From a virus, in IMG/VR virus record IMGVR_UViG_3300049855_000239, positions 1 to 64,000 of that record: 64,000 nt of DNA; one strand, written 5' to 3'. The notes under the pieces were generated by a model. That model did not search any database. It was not told where the DNA came from and saw only the letters and a program-made list of their open reading frames with translations. Numbering within the stretch: the first letter of the stretch is position 1; each line of letters opens with the position of its first letter. This document shows positions 1 through 7,232 of the stretch, in pieces. Position numbers and translations under genes: made by a program.

Positions 1-2
1 TA

Positions 3-269
3 ATGCTCGAACAAGTTGGGAAATGGTACAATTTTGGAGCAACATTTCTGGCACAACCTTGGTACCAGTTAACAAACAAATATTGGGGATTTAGAAACCC
101 GAATAGTAGGAATTGCAGTCAATTTGCAGCAAAATGTTTGGGGTTTGAATGGTGGTATAGTGCTGATCCACAAGACCTATATAGAGAAGCGATTACAAAT
201 GAGTACATAATAAAAGAGACGGCAACAAAAAGAAGAATTTACGTTAACAATAAACTAAAAATAAAATGA
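3..269 (+). CDS. C-terminal part of a possible papain-like peptidase (probably 5'-truncated)
   Basis: The reading frame is open to the window edge, so the first Met may be internal and the gene probably begins upstream. The segment NCSQFAAKCLG, followed 15 residues on by DPQDLYREA, resembles the Cys-containing region of permuted NlpC/P60-like (YiiX/YaeF type) phage peptidases, where a Cys-Ser pair is followed by a 'TPDDLY' strand. The family call is weak because only one motif is visible. The next gene overlaps its stop by four bases (ATGA). Confidence 0.4.
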   Translation: MLEQVGKWYNFGATFLAQPWYQLTNKYWGFRNPNSRNCSQFAAKCLGFEWWYSADPQDLYREAITNEYIIKETATKRRIYVNNKLKIK

Positions 270-637
270 AAAATCTAATTCTAATTTTACTGACAGTATC
301 CAGTGTTTTTGCCCAAACACGCAAGAAACAAACAACGCAGTATTTAACACTAAATACTTACGTGAGAGATACTACATTGCAGAAGCCTTTTAAGATTGGG
401 TATTTGGCGTATACTCCGGTCGAGAAATGTATTTTAGTAAATAAAAAAGTATGGGCTTATCACTGCTTAAATGATGCAACCATTAAAGTAACTTCTACTC
501 AAAATCTAATCAAACACATCAAAGAATGCGATCCAAATGCAAAATCTAGAGTGACATATTATTCAACTGGTGGGCATGATGGGAGCTGGGGAAATGGTTT
601 AAAAACCGATTCGGTATTTAAGTATTTTCTCAAATAA
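266..637 (+). CDS. Small secreted protein of unknown function
   Basis: 123 aa. It begins with a textbook signal peptide (MKN, hydrophobic LILILLTVSSV, then a FAQ cleavage site near residue 17), so the mature product should be exported to the periplasm. I do not recognise the mature part. It is translationally coupled to the preceding gene through ATGA and lies directly upstream of the lysis-type genes, so a role at the host envelope is likely. Confidence 0.7.
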   Translation: MKNLILILLTVSSVFAQTRKKQTTQYLTLNTYVRDTTLQKPFKIGYLAYTPVEKCILVNKKVWAYHCLNDATIKVTSTQNLIKHIKECDPNAKSRVTYYSTGGHDGSWGNGLKTDSVFKYFLK

Positions 638-660
638 TTATTACATTTGTTGGATATTAT

Positions 661-870
661 ATGAAAATGATTGAGATTAAAACGGAAGCTGGAAACTTGT
701 TTGTAGATGCAATTTTCGGCTTCTCTATGTCTGCTTTGGTTAGCGGAATAATGCCCGAGGCAATACACGCAATTAGTACAATAGCGACTGGTTTAACGCT
801 AACGATTTGCGTTTTCTTTACTAATAGGTTTCTTAAAAAACGCTTTCCAGATGGCAAAAAAGACAATTGA
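661..870 (+). CDS. Holin-like membrane protein (candidate)
   Basis: 69 aa. A short N-terminal amphipathic stretch is followed by hydrophobic segments at about residues 16-36 and 40-56. It ends in a strongly basic tail (NRFLKKRFPDGKKD). The size, topology and position two genes before the endolysin fit a class II holin. There is no family motif, so the call rests on context. The following gene begins 20 bases before its end in another frame. Confidence 0.5.
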   Translation: MKMIEIKTEAGNLFVDAIFGFSMSALVSGIMPEAIHAISTIATGLTLTICVFFTNRFLKKRFPDGKKDN

Positions 871-1084
871 AAAACCTGTTCAGGAATTTGAACTCCTTTC
901 AAATTCAGCTCTTTCGATGGTCGGACTTTACGAAGATAAAGATGGATTATTTGACGTAATAGCTAATGAGAAAATAAAGCTAGAGCGTGGTTATTGTAAG
1001 CAGTTTGGTAATAGATTGTTTGTAGAAACGACCGAACAGGAATTAAGAGATTTGTTAAAAGCTGGCAAAATAAAGAGAGTATGA
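851..1084 (+). CDS. Small soluble protein between holin and endolysin
   Basis: 77 aa, mixed alpha/beta composition, ending in a Glu/Leu-rich helix (TEQELRDLLKAGKIKRV). Not recognised. It overlaps the holin candidate at its start and the endolysin at its end (ATGA, positions 1081-1084), so it belongs to the lysis operon. Confidence 0.65.
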   Translation: MAKKTIEKPVQEFELLSNSALSMVGLYEDKDGLFDVIANEKIKLERGYCKQFGNRLFVETTEQELRDLLKAGKIKRV

Positions 1085-1602
1085 TTCAAATTTCAAAATA
1101 CATTGAAAATTTTGGTAAAATTACTGACGAAGGATTTTGTAATTTAGTTGACATCATTACTTTCTTTCAAAACAAAAAGGTTGACAACAGTCAAATAGCC
1201 TACGTTCTTGCAACTATATACCACGAAACGGCTAAAACATTTAAGCCAATTGCAGAATATGGTCATGGTAAAGGGAGGCCATACGGAAATCCAAGGCCAA
1301 ACGGTAAAATATACTACGGAAGAGGCTACGTACAAATCACATGGGAGGAAAACTATTCTAAGTTTAAAAAACTTATTGGAGTAGATTTATTGGGTAATCC
1401 AGAATTAGCACTGAATCATGAAGTTGCTTTAAAAATATGCTACTTTGGAATGACAAAAGGCATGTTTACAGGCAAGAAATTAGGTGATTATATTAATAGC
1501 GAAAAGACTGATTACGTTGGCGCAAGGCGAATAATCAACGGGACTGATTGCGCAGCTATGATTGCAAATTATGCATTAAAATTTAACGATTTACTAAAAT
1601 GA
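1081..1602 (+). CDS. GH19 (chitinase-like) endolysin
   Basis: 173 aa, the usual size of a single-domain phage GH19 muramidase, which cuts the glycan chains of peptidoglycan. The catalytic acid is Glu49 in ATIYHETAKTF. The substrate-cleft signature YYGRGYVQITWEENY (about residues 80-95) is the GH19 'GRGxxQLTGxxNY' motif, and the C-terminal ARRIINGTD is also typical. There is no signal peptide, so release should need the holin. It starts by ATGA overlap with the preceding gene. Confidence 0.9.
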   Translation: MIQISKYIENFGKITDEGFCNLVDIITFFQNKKVDNSQIAYVLATIYHETAKTFKPIAEYGHGKGRPYGNPRPNGKIYYGRGYVQITWEENYSKFKKLIGVDLLGNPELALNHEVALKICYFGMTKGMFTGKKLGDYINSEKTDYVGARRIINGTDCAAMIANYALKFNDLLK

Positions 1603-1772
1603 GAAGTATCATACTAGCATTTATTGGGGCTATTTTATTAGCGTGTACTATTTGTATTTGCTTTAGTATTCACCCGTTTGAAATTGAAGATTTATTGGCT
1701 AAGTCGTTCGCTGGATTATGCACGTTAGTCGGTTCGTGCGCTTGTGTATACTTTACAATTACGGGCAAATGA
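1599..1772 (+). CDS. Small two-segment membrane protein
   Basis: 57 aa with hydrophobic stretches at about residues 4-25 and 38-52, both Cys-rich (ACTICICF; CTLVGSCACVY). It overlaps the endolysin stop by ATGA and the next gene by ATGA, so it is a real operon member. It may help in lysis (a second holin, or an i-spanin/o-spanin substitute), but that is inferred only from position. Confidence 0.6.
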   Translation: MRSIILAFIGAILLACTICICFSIHPFEIEDLLAKSFAGLCTLVGSCACVYFTITGK

Positions 1773-2194
1773 TAGCTTTTACACTTGCTATTTGGGCATT
1801 TGCTGAACTATTCGCATTGACAGACTTTATGTTTATCGTTACGTATAGACGAAACCCAAAACACTGGACACGGGCTGTTATTCGCTTTATAGTAATTACT
1901 TTGTTTGCTGGATTAGCTTGTAAATTTAGCTACGAAACGGCCTTTTATTTGGCTTATGGATGCGCTTTATTTTGGCTAATATTCGAAATACGATTAAATC
2001 AAAGGCGTGGTAATAGCCCGTTTTATATAGGCAAAACGGCATGGTCGGACAAGCTATTTAGAAGCCTACAAATAACAGGAGAAAAGCTATTTGTATTTAA
2101 AATAATCACGCTTTCATTCACAATAACAATGCTTTATTATTCAAAAGAGATTTACAATTTAACTATACAATTATGCCAACTCCTAAACAGTTAG
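1769..2194 (+). CDS. Multi-pass membrane protein, function unknown
   Basis: The start MIAFTLAIWAF at 1769 is chosen because it overlaps the previous stop (ATGA); the longer frame from 1718 would run through the previous gene. 141 aa with hydrophobic segments at about residues 2-22, 35-60 and near the C-terminus. No recognised family. Part of the lysis/membrane gene cluster. Confidence 0.65.
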   Translation: MIAFTLAIWAFAELFALTDFMFIVTYRRNPKHWTRAVIRFIVITLFAGLACKFSYETAFYLAYGCALFWLIFEIRLNQRRGNSPFYIGKTAWSDKLFRSLQITGEKLFVFKIITLSFTITMLYYSKEIYNLTIQLCQLLNS

Positions 2195-2406
2195 ATAAAT
2201 ACAGTACAATATTGGGCGTTATTTGCATCGGCATGTCCTTGGTAATGTTTTGGCTTCCAATGTTCGTAGATCTTAAAAAGGATTTGATTGAACAGTGGTG
2301 GTGGCCAGTTGGAACATTTGCCATTGGCGTGGGCATGATATTCAGTAAAGAAAGTTTTTTCAAAGCTTTGAATAACTTTTTCACCAGAAAGTCAAACAAT
2401 TTATAA
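2173..2406 (+). CDS. Small two-helix membrane protein
   Basis: 77 aa. Two hydrophobic segments (about residues 11-31 and 44-60) are separated by the charged turn VDLKKDLIEQ. It overlaps the end of the preceding gene by 22 bases. This is the last plus-strand gene before the cassette array. Its final codons lie in the outermost candidate recombination site (2391-2466). Confidence 0.65.
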   Translation: MPTPKQLDKYSTILGVICIGMSLVMFWLPMFVDLKKDLIEQWWWPVGTFAIGVGMIFSKESFFKALNNFFTRKSNNL

Positions 2407-2466
2407 GCAACTACGTATTATATATTCAAAGCTCATGGTGCCATTGCTTATACACGACCGTTAGCG
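2391..2466 (-). repeat. Candidate terminal attC-like site of the cassette array (degenerate)
   Basis: The right core GTTAGCG (2460-2466) is clear and pairs with GCTAAC at 2644-2649 across the cassette. The left side is weak: CAAAC near 2394 stands in for a core. The arms TATAAGCAA (2402-2410) and TTGCTTATA (2445-2453) are perfectly complementary. It would be the distal end of the array, abutting the lysis module. Confidence 0.45.
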
Positions 2467-2700
2467 AATAGTTTTAAAACGGCAATGCGTTATTTCTTGA
2501 AGTGGCCAATCATCATCGTTATACATTCTTGTTTCACCAGTTGAGAATTTTACTTCAACATCTTCATAATTAGCTTCTGATAGTTTTTTAGAAAGCTCCT
2601 TTCTTTTTTCATCATTTACTGTATAATCAAAAACAAACCATTCGCTAACGTTGTGTTCAAGCTGTTGTGGCGTTTCTTGGGTGTTGCTATTTTTTTCCAT
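2461..2700 (-). CDS. Cassette protein whose start codon lies inside the upstream attC-like site
   Basis: 79 aa. The cassette proper begins at the core site (2649). The conserved-looking part (EWFVFDYTVNDEKRKELSK, then GETRMYNDDDWPLQEI) starts immediately there with no Met for about 45 residues. The only good ATG, preceded by an A-rich stretch, is at 2698-2700 in the loop of the site and adds MEKNSNTQETPQQLEHNVS. The stop TAA is the core itself (TAACGG). Family unknown. Confidence 0.6.
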   Translation of the reverse strand: MEKNSNTQETPQQLEHNVSEWFVFDYTVNDEKRKELSKKLSEANYEDVEVKFSTGETRMYNDDDWPLQEITHCRFKTIR

Positions 2701-2774
2701 TTTACTATCAGTTTTTCGGTGGATACATTTTCGACATTTCATGCCACAAAAGCATGAACACTTCCTTGTTATAT
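2644..2774 (-). repeat. attC-like recombination site
   Basis: Left core GCTAAC (2644-2649), right core GTTATAT (2768-2774). The arms beginning GTGTTCAAGC on the left and ending GCATGAACAC on the right pair over about 20 bp. The loop holds the recurring 'CGGTGGATA' motif. The flanks of the two cores are unrelated to each other, as expected when they belong to different cassettes. Confidence 0.75.
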
Positions 2775-2854
2775 GCAATGCTAAAATTTCCTTCGGGATT
2801 TTCTAGCATCTTTTCTACACTAGCCACGTCTCCGTTCAGCCACCGCAAGCCCAA

Positions 2855-2949
2855 ATGCGTGTCGTTAGCAGAAACTATAAACGTGGCATTTTCCAGCACC
2901 TATACGCAAGCTTCGTTCCTCAGCTATGCGCATAGCTTTAGCGTTAGCA
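2855..2949 (-). repeat. Two degenerate attC-like right halves in tandem
   Basis: GTGTCGTTAGCAGAAACTAT (2861-2880) and TTTAGCGTTAGCAGAAACTA (2937-2956) are near-identical core-plus-flank copies about 75 bp apart with remnants of site loops between them. The minus-strand frame 2708-2899 crosses this region and is mostly site sequence, so I do not call it as a gene. The block looks like the debris of one or two deleted cassettes. Confidence 0.45.
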
Positions 2950-3063
2950 GAAACTATAAGAAACCACAGCCTTCCGATTTATAAGGTCATCGACTGTTAT
3001 TCCCAAGTAACGAGAAATAAGTACTATTTCTTCAAGGTTTGGAACTCCACCCCAATTCATCAT
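2944..3063 (-). CDS. Short HTH-like fragment
   Basis: 39 aa. The text LEEIVLISRYLGITVDDLINR has the spacing of the last helices of an XRE-type repressor ('IxxISxxLxVSxDDLI'). It starts 32 bases inside the 3' end of the 3032-3184 frame, and the two may once have been one gene split by a frameshift. The TAA stop is in the core GTTAGCA. Confidence 0.35.
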   Translation of the reverse strand: MMNWGGVPNLEEIVLISRYLGITVDDLINRKAVVSYSFC

Positions 3064-3184
3064 TCGATGCTTGACATGATTTAAGAATAGATTCAACGAA
3101 CAATTCGTGGTGTGTTTGACCCTTTTCTGCTCTTTCTATTGCCTCATTGGCTTGCTGTATAGCATTAATAGTATTTGGGTGCAT
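3032..3184 (-). CDS. Small cassette ORF, possibly the N-terminal half of a split gene
   Basis: 50 aa, start at 3184. It is helical and charged (QQANEAIERAEKGQTHHELF). Its last residues run out of frame where the HTH-like frame 2944-3063 begins, so a single-base indel near 3040-3060 is plausible. No family recognised. It lies in the cassette bounded by GTTAGCAGAA (2943) and TTCTGCTAAC (3240). Confidence 0.35.
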   Translation of the reverse strand: MHPNTINAIQQANEAIERAEKGQTHHELFVESILKSCQASNDELGWSSKP

Positions 3185-3232
3185 AATTTAATTAGTTATT
3201 TTTTTACATAGTCATGAATAAATAATAGTGTT

Positions 3233-3286
3233 CTGCTAACATCTAATTCTGAATTAATGTGAGTTCGTGTTACTAGTGCGTTCATA
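3233..3286 (-). repeat. Degenerate attC-like site
   Basis: The left core CTGCTAAC (3233-3240) matches the far end of its cassette (GTTAGCAGAA at 2943). The right core is poor (GTTCATA, 3280-3286) and the arms hardly pair, so this site has probably decayed or been replaced. Confidence 0.35.
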
Positions 3287-3287
3287 A

Positions 3288-3536
3288 TTACCAAGGAGTT
3301 TCGGGTTGATCTTCATAAATTACTATTGGATTTGGATCTAAAATTATATGCTGTTTTAGTTGTTTTACAGACCACCACTCGCCATTTAATCGGTATCGTT
3401 TAGGTGGCTGAATCTTTACTTCATGCCACCCGTACGATCTTTTTTTTCTAGTAAATGGCTTTTTGTAAATCTTTTTATCACTTCCAACTATATAATCTTT
3501 TAGCGATTCAAGTTTAAATTTCCATTTGCTATTCAT
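3288..3536 (-). CDS. Basic cassette protein, unknown function
   Basis: 82 aa, rich in Lys/Arg and Trp in its first half (KKPFTRKKRSYGWHEV) with an acidic C-terminal tail (YEDQPETPW). No domain recognised. It is one of the few cassette genes with its own clear promoter, only 5 bp upstream of the ATG, so expression should not depend on read-through from the array promoter. Confidence 0.65.
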   Translation of the reverse strand: MNSKWKFKLESLKDYIVGSDKKIYKKPFTRKKRSYGWHEVKIQPPKRYRLNGEWWSVKQLKQHIILDPNPIVIYEDQPETPW

Positions 3537-3540
3537 AATA

Positions 3541-3571
3541 CAAATATACCACTTTTAACCATACATGCAAA
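3541..3571 (-). promoter_or_regulatory. Bacteroidota-type promoter for the 3288-3536 gene
   Basis: Read on the minus strand: TTTG (3568-3571), a 19-nt spacer, then TATATTTG (3541-3548), an exact TAnnTTTG. Transcription would start at or just inside the start codon at 3536, giving a nearly leaderless mRNA. Confidence 0.7.
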
Positions 3572-3602
3572 TAGATTTAGCACTTTTGGTATTTTTTTAT
3601 TC

Positions 3603-3648
3603 GTCAACACTAATGTTATGGGCAACCGTAGAAGCCTAGCGGTCGCCC
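3603..3648 (-). repeat. Minimal/degenerate core pair plus a hairpin at a cassette 3' end
   Basis: TCAAC (3603-3607) and GTTATGG (3615-3621) are only seven bases apart, so the usual arms are missing. GTTATGGGC pairs with GCCCATAAC at 4157-4165 across the next cassette. Directly adjacent, GGGCAACCG (3620-3628) and CGGTCGCCC (3640-3648) form a hairpin just after the Tad2-like gene that could act as its terminator. Confidence 0.45.
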
Positions 3649-3654
3649 AGTTTA

Positions 3655-4098
3655 CTAGTCGAGAATGCACCAATCTTCCGAAATACAATCGTTGACACTT
3701 GGAACCCATGTACTGACAGTTCCGTCTACATTTTTGATTGCCAAATAAGGATTGTAGTAAACTTTTCCATCTTCATCTGCAATAGACTTACCTATATCGG
3801 TAGAGAATGGATAACGATTTGCAGGGATAAAGTAAACAAACATACCTTTTCCGTTCCAACCTTTTCTAGCAACTTTTTTACCAAGTTTCAACGCTTCCAA
3901 CGCTAATCCAAACGTTAATTCACTTATGTTTCTATATGCTTTTTCAAACACATCTTTTGGACTCCATGAAATATAACCATCTTCATAAACGACTTTGTAG
4001 CCTTCTTCTCCAGCGACAACCTTTCCCGATTCATCGGAGAACTCTTTCGCATCCATTGGAGTTGCGACAATTAATTTGACACCAATATACTTTTCCAT
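3655..4098 (-). CDS. tad2: Tad2-like anti-Thoeris protein (DUF2829 domain)
   Basis: 147 aa. Residues about 62-147 carry the DUF2829 pattern: FGLALEALKLGKKVARKGW, then FVYFIPA, then NPYLAIKNVDGTVSTWVPS and the terminal SEDWCILD. In Tad2, a known member, this fold forms tetramers that sequester the cyclic-ADP-ribose-type signal made by Thoeris ThsB, so the effector is never activated. Residues 1-60 (EGYKVVYEDGYISWSPKDVFEKAYR) are a separate small domain often fused in phage proteins. Domain assignment is from motif memory; the anti-Thoeris role is inferred from the family. It fills one complete cassette (3615-4165). Confidence 0.75.
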   Translation of the reverse strand: MEKYIGVKLIVATPMDAKEFSDESGKVVAGEEGYKVVYEDGYISWSPKDVFEKAYRNISELTFGLALEALKLGKKVARKGWNGKGMFVYFIPANRYPFSTDIGKSIADEDGKVYYNPYLAIKNVDGTVSTWVPSVNDCISEDWCILD

Positions 4099-4157
4099 TT
4101 TATTTGTTGGGTTTTATAACTCCGCCCAGAAGTTTATCGGTTGACAAAAAACGGCAG

Positions 4158-4290
4158 CCCATAACACTATATTTATGTAACAGGTGGCGTTTTTGGTTAT
4201 TTTCACTTTATTGCTCCCAGCTTATGTTTTGGCGGTGGATAGCTACGTCTTCGCTCATGCCACCTATTGCATAAATACCTAGCGTTAGCG
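4158..4290 (-). repeat. attC-like recombination site
   Basis: Left core CCCATAAC (4158-4165), right core GTTAGCG (4284-4290). The arms ATATTTATGTAACAGGTGGC and GCCACCTATTGCATAAAT pair with few mismatches. The loop contains GGCGGTGGATAGC and CGTCTTCGCTC, shared with other sites. The spacer is 3 nt on the left and 7 nt on the right, the usual asymmetry of this family. Confidence 0.85.
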
Positions 4291-4296
4291 GAAAGT

Positions 4297-4509
4297 CTAA
4301 GAAGTGACTGGTAAATCGACCGACATTGTAAAAATCGAGAATTTTCCGTTTTCTGAATGACTTTCAGCTTCTTCTCTATTTTCAAAAACTGGTAGAAATC
4401 CGTAAAGACCGCCTAGTTTATCCGAACAAGGAAGTCCAGTAATCGGATTTGTATATTCTATCATGGTTGATAATTTTGATACCATGAAAAGCTCTTTTTT
4501 GTTTGACAT
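4297..4509 (-). CDS. Small cassette protein
   Basis: 70 aa. The segment GFLPVFENREEAESHSENGKF suggests a small alpha/beta fold of a type seen in phage accessory proteins, but I cannot name it. A start at the internal Met-9 (MVSKLST) is possible. It shares its cassette with the upstream membrane-protein gene, only two bases away. Confidence 0.6.
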   Translation of the reverse strand: MSNKKELFMVSKLSTMIEYTNPITGLPCSDKLGGLYGFLPVFENREEAESHSENGKFSIFTMSVDLPVTS

Positions 4510-4511
4510 AG

Positions 4512-4712
4512 TTAAACGATTTGAGATTCAATTATAGGTTCTTTTGTTTCATGTGGTGGATATCCACGAAACGACACCATTATCATTTTGAAGAAATGAA
4601 AGAAAATTCTAACGATTCCATTAACAACGAAATAAAGAACCATTGCGATAATGCAGTACGAGCCAACGAAGACCCAAAAACTGCTAACTGTAAATTTTAA
4701 TAATTCTAACAT
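4512..4712 (-). CDS. Small membrane protein in cassette
   Basis: 66 aa. A long hydrophobic N-terminal region (about residues 8-45, likely two helices) is followed by a short polar tail (YPPHETKEPIIESQIV). First gene of the two-gene cassette 4284-4755; its start lies 36 bp from the core site. Function unknown. Confidence 0.6.
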   Translation of the reverse strand: MLELLKFTVSSFWVFVGSYCIIAMVLYFVVNGIVRIFFHFFKMIMVSFRGYPPHETKEPIIESQIV

Positions 4713-4747
4713 TTTGATAAATTTATACGTGAAGAAAAAAGACTATT

Positions 4748-4878
4748 CCGCTAACACTGTGCTTATGAAATTTTGGGGCTTTACTGTTTTGGATGGCGTT
4801 TTGCCCTCACGTAGTTCCCAGCGGTGGAGACTTTCGTCTCCATAAATCCCCAAATTTCAGAAGCACTTAGCGTTAGCA
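4748..4878 (-). repeat. attC-like recombination site
   Basis: Left core CCGCTAAC (4748-4755), right core GTTAGCA (4872-4878). The arms GTGCTTATGAAATTTTGGGG and CCCCAAATTTCAGAAGCAC pair almost perfectly. The loop contains AGCGGTGGAGACTTTCGTCT. The left core flank pairs with 4284-4293 across the cassette, not with the right core. Confidence 0.9.
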
Positions 4879-4884
4879 GTAAAT

Positions 4885-5256
4885 TTAAGAGAGTCCAAAT
4901 ACTCTCATTAGATTACTGAATAATAATTCCTTTATTGTATCAAAATTTTCTTGCCCTTTTTTTAATGATAAATATTCTGGAGTCCAAAATCCATTATTAT
5001 TACCGTCATAAACTCTTATTTCTGTTTGTGAATATGCTATTTCAAAACATAAATTACGGTCTGGCCTCATACCATAGCTTCCAAAAACGATAGAAACCTG
5101 TTGCCCAAAATAAGAACCATCTCCATCATAGCTTATATCGCACGTTTCTAATTTAGGAAGCATTTTACTAAACTCTTCTATAAAATCAGGGTCATTACAC
5201 GGCTTTATGCCATCTATTTGTTTCCAGTTACTGATGTATTCACTTAATATTTTCAT
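4885..5256 (-). CDS. Cassette protein, unknown function
   Basis: 123 aa, acidic, with a strand-rich middle (CDISYDGDGSYFGQQVSIVFGS) and EIAYSQTEIRVYDGNNNGFW. It fills cassette 4872-5296 alone, the stop being 7 bp from the core. The pattern resembles small immunity-type or host-takeover proteins, but no family can be claimed. Confidence 0.65.
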   Translation of the reverse strand: MKILSEYISNWKQIDGIKPCNDPDFIEEFSKMLPKLETCDISYDGDGSYFGQQVSIVFGSYGMRPDRNLCFEIAYSQTEIRVYDGNNNGFWTPEYLSLKKGQENFDTIKELLFSNLMRVFGLS

Positions 5257-5288
5257 TTTTGAATAATTTAACGGTTAAAAAAAATCTA

Positions 5289-5420
5289 CTGCTAACACTG
5301 TATTTTCGCATTTTCGGGGCTTGCTGGTAGTTCTAGCTTCACACCGTTAGGCTAGTTCACCAGCGGGGGATACAGCCGTCTTCGTCACTCCCGAAATTGC
5401 GTAAATACCGTTCGTTAGGT
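5289..5420 (-). repeat. attC-like recombination site
   Basis: Left core CTGCTAAC (5289-5296), right core GTTAGGT (5414-5420). The arms GTATTTTCGCATTTTCGGG and CCCGAAATTGCGTAAATAC pair well. An extra inner stem (CTGGTAGTTCTAGC / GCTAGTTCACCAG) extends the hairpin. Confidence 0.85.
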
Positions 5421-5426
5421 GCAATG

Positions 5427-6571
5427 CTAAGAAGGTTCTTGGATATAGCTAAGTATATGAGCAATCACATCTACTGTCCATCCATCACCCAAAAGACAAG
5501 CCGCTTCATTACGTTTTAATATGCTTGTGTACCCTTCCGGTACCGTTTGAAGCCTTTCAAGTTCTGTTTGTGTGAAATATCTCAAATCGCCATCCTGAAA
5601 TACAAAATACTCGTTATTTCGTAAAAGGCAATTAGATTTATCTTTCATCGAACGTCCTCTCCTAGTCTCGCTTGTTGGATAGCTTAAATCTACGGCTTCA
5701 TTATTTGCAATGTCTACAAAGCCTATATTGGTAGCTTCTTTTACTCTCAAATAGGTTTCCTTGTCTTTTGTAATTAATGTCGTAAAGCCACTATTAAAAA
5801 CCGATGCGCCATTTTATGTTGTTGTTTCAATGGTCGGCTTTCGCTTTCCAAAATGCAACGGCTCTTTTCCATTTGAACAAATCCACTTTCCAAAATAGAT
5901 TGTAGTTTTATTTTCTTGTCTTTTGGTTCAGGTATTCTACAATATCTAAATCCAAATAGGTCGAATGATTCCGGACCTATGTTTGTCCAATAAAATCTAT
6001 TCCTCATTTGAGCCGAAACCAATTCACTATTTATGTTCACTGGATATGTTCCCATGTACTGGCTTATCAGTTCCATATTTTTATCGGTCATGGCTACATT
6101 TTCCAATAGAAAATATTTTGGCTTTAGTGCTTTTAGAAGTCTCAAATACTCAAAAAACAATCCTGATTTTTCGCCTTGCAATCCTTTGCGTTCTTTGTTT
6201 GCTAAACTAAAATCTTGGCATGGGCTACCTCCAATTAATAAATCGATCTTTGGTAGGTTTTCAGGTTGTATATTTCTTATGTCTCCTAGCTGTATTGTAT
6301 TCGGGTAGTTGTGTTGTGTTACTTTTATTGCGTGTGCTTTTATCTCACTTGCATAGTATTGTCCGTACTTTATTCCGGCTTTATTTAAGGCAATTTGTCC
6401 GCAACTCATACCATCAAACAAAGAAAGCACTGCACCTAACACAAGCTTTGAATTATGCAAGGGTGTACTGGTTATTTGGGCTTCACACATATCAGATAAT
6501 TTTCCATAGTTTATACTTTTTGGCGGTTCAGCCTTGCACAATACAAAGCCATTGTCGTTAGTAGTAATCAT
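5427..6571 (-). pseudogene. C5-cytosine DNA methyltransferase, split by a frameshift
   Basis: The N-terminal frame (5774-6571) has motif I LFDGMSCG (residues 51-58), motif IV with catalytic Cys in GGSPCQ (117-119) and motif VI LLENV (157-159). The C-terminal frame (stop 5427) carries the target-recognition remainder, RYFTQTELERLQTVPEGY, and motif IX/X GDGWTVDVIAHIL. One extra T in the run near 5795-5800 separates the frames: removing it joins HRF to NSGFTTLITKDKE. Either the gene is inactivated or the homopolymer was miscalled. The intact enzyme would be about 380 aa, the family's usual length, and would protect phage DNA from host restriction. It overlaps the next upstream gene by ATGA. Confidence 0.8.
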
Positions 6572-6819
6572 AAAACGTCCTCGGCATAGCCATACTTTTG
6601 AAGGTAAGGTAATAGCTTTTTGAATTGCTTTTCAGTAATTACATCTGACTTAAATAGATTGGTCATGTAGTTTCTATTTTTGCCTATTTCCCTTGAAAAT
6701 TCAGACAATGAAATAGCTGGATGCAATTGGAAGAAATTATATACGCTTTGAAATGTACGTAGGTGATCAAATATTTTATTTCCCATTTTATGCCCAATAA
6801 AAGTTAATAGCTTGTCCAT
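6568..6819 (-). CDS. Small HTH-like protein upstream of the methyltransferase
   Basis: 83 aa. LSEFSREIGKNRNYMTNLFKS reads as a helix-turn-helix (residues about 39-59), followed by FKKLLPYLQKYGY. It is coupled to the methyltransferase by an ATGA overlap, so it may control its expression or bind DNA with it. Inference only. Confidence 0.55.
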   Translation of the reverse strand: MDKLLTFIGHKMGNKIFDHLRTFQSVYNFFQLHPAISLSEFSREIGKNRNYMTNLFKSDVITEKQFKKLLPYLQKYGYAEDVL

Positions 6820-6943
6820 CTTTGCCTTTTCGAAGTTTTTTGTTTAGTAGGCGTTTTATTTTCTTTTTTAACTTCCTGTTTTTTCGCTTGTTTTTTGTAA
6901 GCTTACATTGTTCGCATGTGCAAATAAATATTTTACAAGGCAT
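6788..6943 (-). CDS. Very basic Cys-containing small protein
   Basis: 51 aa. It begins MPCKIFICTCEQCKLTKNKR, with four Cys (C-x4-C-x-C-x2-C) followed by a long Lys/Arg-rich stretch. A metal-binding knuckle with a nucleic-acid-binding tail is plausible. It overlaps the 3' end of the upstream gene (stop 6933) and the start of the downstream gene (6819), which supports it as an operon member. Confidence 0.5.
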   Translation of the reverse strand: MPCKIFICTCEQCKLTKNKRKNRKLKKKIKRLLNKKLRKGKDGQAINFYWA

Positions 6944-7232
6944 GTTTTTTGTTTTTTAGGTTATCTAGCCTTATTCTTGCGCTACCTTTTAGTGTTGCAT
7001 TTATTGTCCTAGCTTCTTCTTCTAATCTTAAAACAACAGGTTCAAGCTCATTTATTTGCTCATCTATCGTTTTGTCTGTTTTCAAAAGCAAATCTTTAGC
7101 CTTAATACATGCCAAAGCTCCTCGTGTCCATAATTTACTTTCAAAATTTTGACTTATTATTCCTTGCTTTTCAAGTTCAAGTAAGAGGATTTGCTGCCTC
7201 TTACCTGATCCTTTTGTTATAGAGTTTCGCAT
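6933..7232 (-). CDS. Helical small protein of the methyltransferase cluster
   Basis: 99 aa, almost wholly helical (QQILLLELEKQGIISQNF; EQINELEPVVLRLEEEA), basic at both ends. No family recognised. Overlaps the upstream gene by 16 bases. Confidence 0.6.
   Translation of the reverse strand: MRNSITKGSGKRQQILLLELEKQGIISQNFESKLWTRGALACIKAKDLLLKTDKTIDEQINELEPVVLRLEEEARTINATLKGSARIRLDNLKNKKHAL

Noticed and set aside
2708-2899. 63-aa minus-strand ORF as a gene
   Set aside because: Most of the frame lies in recombination-site sequence and broken cassette ends; no coherent protein remains.
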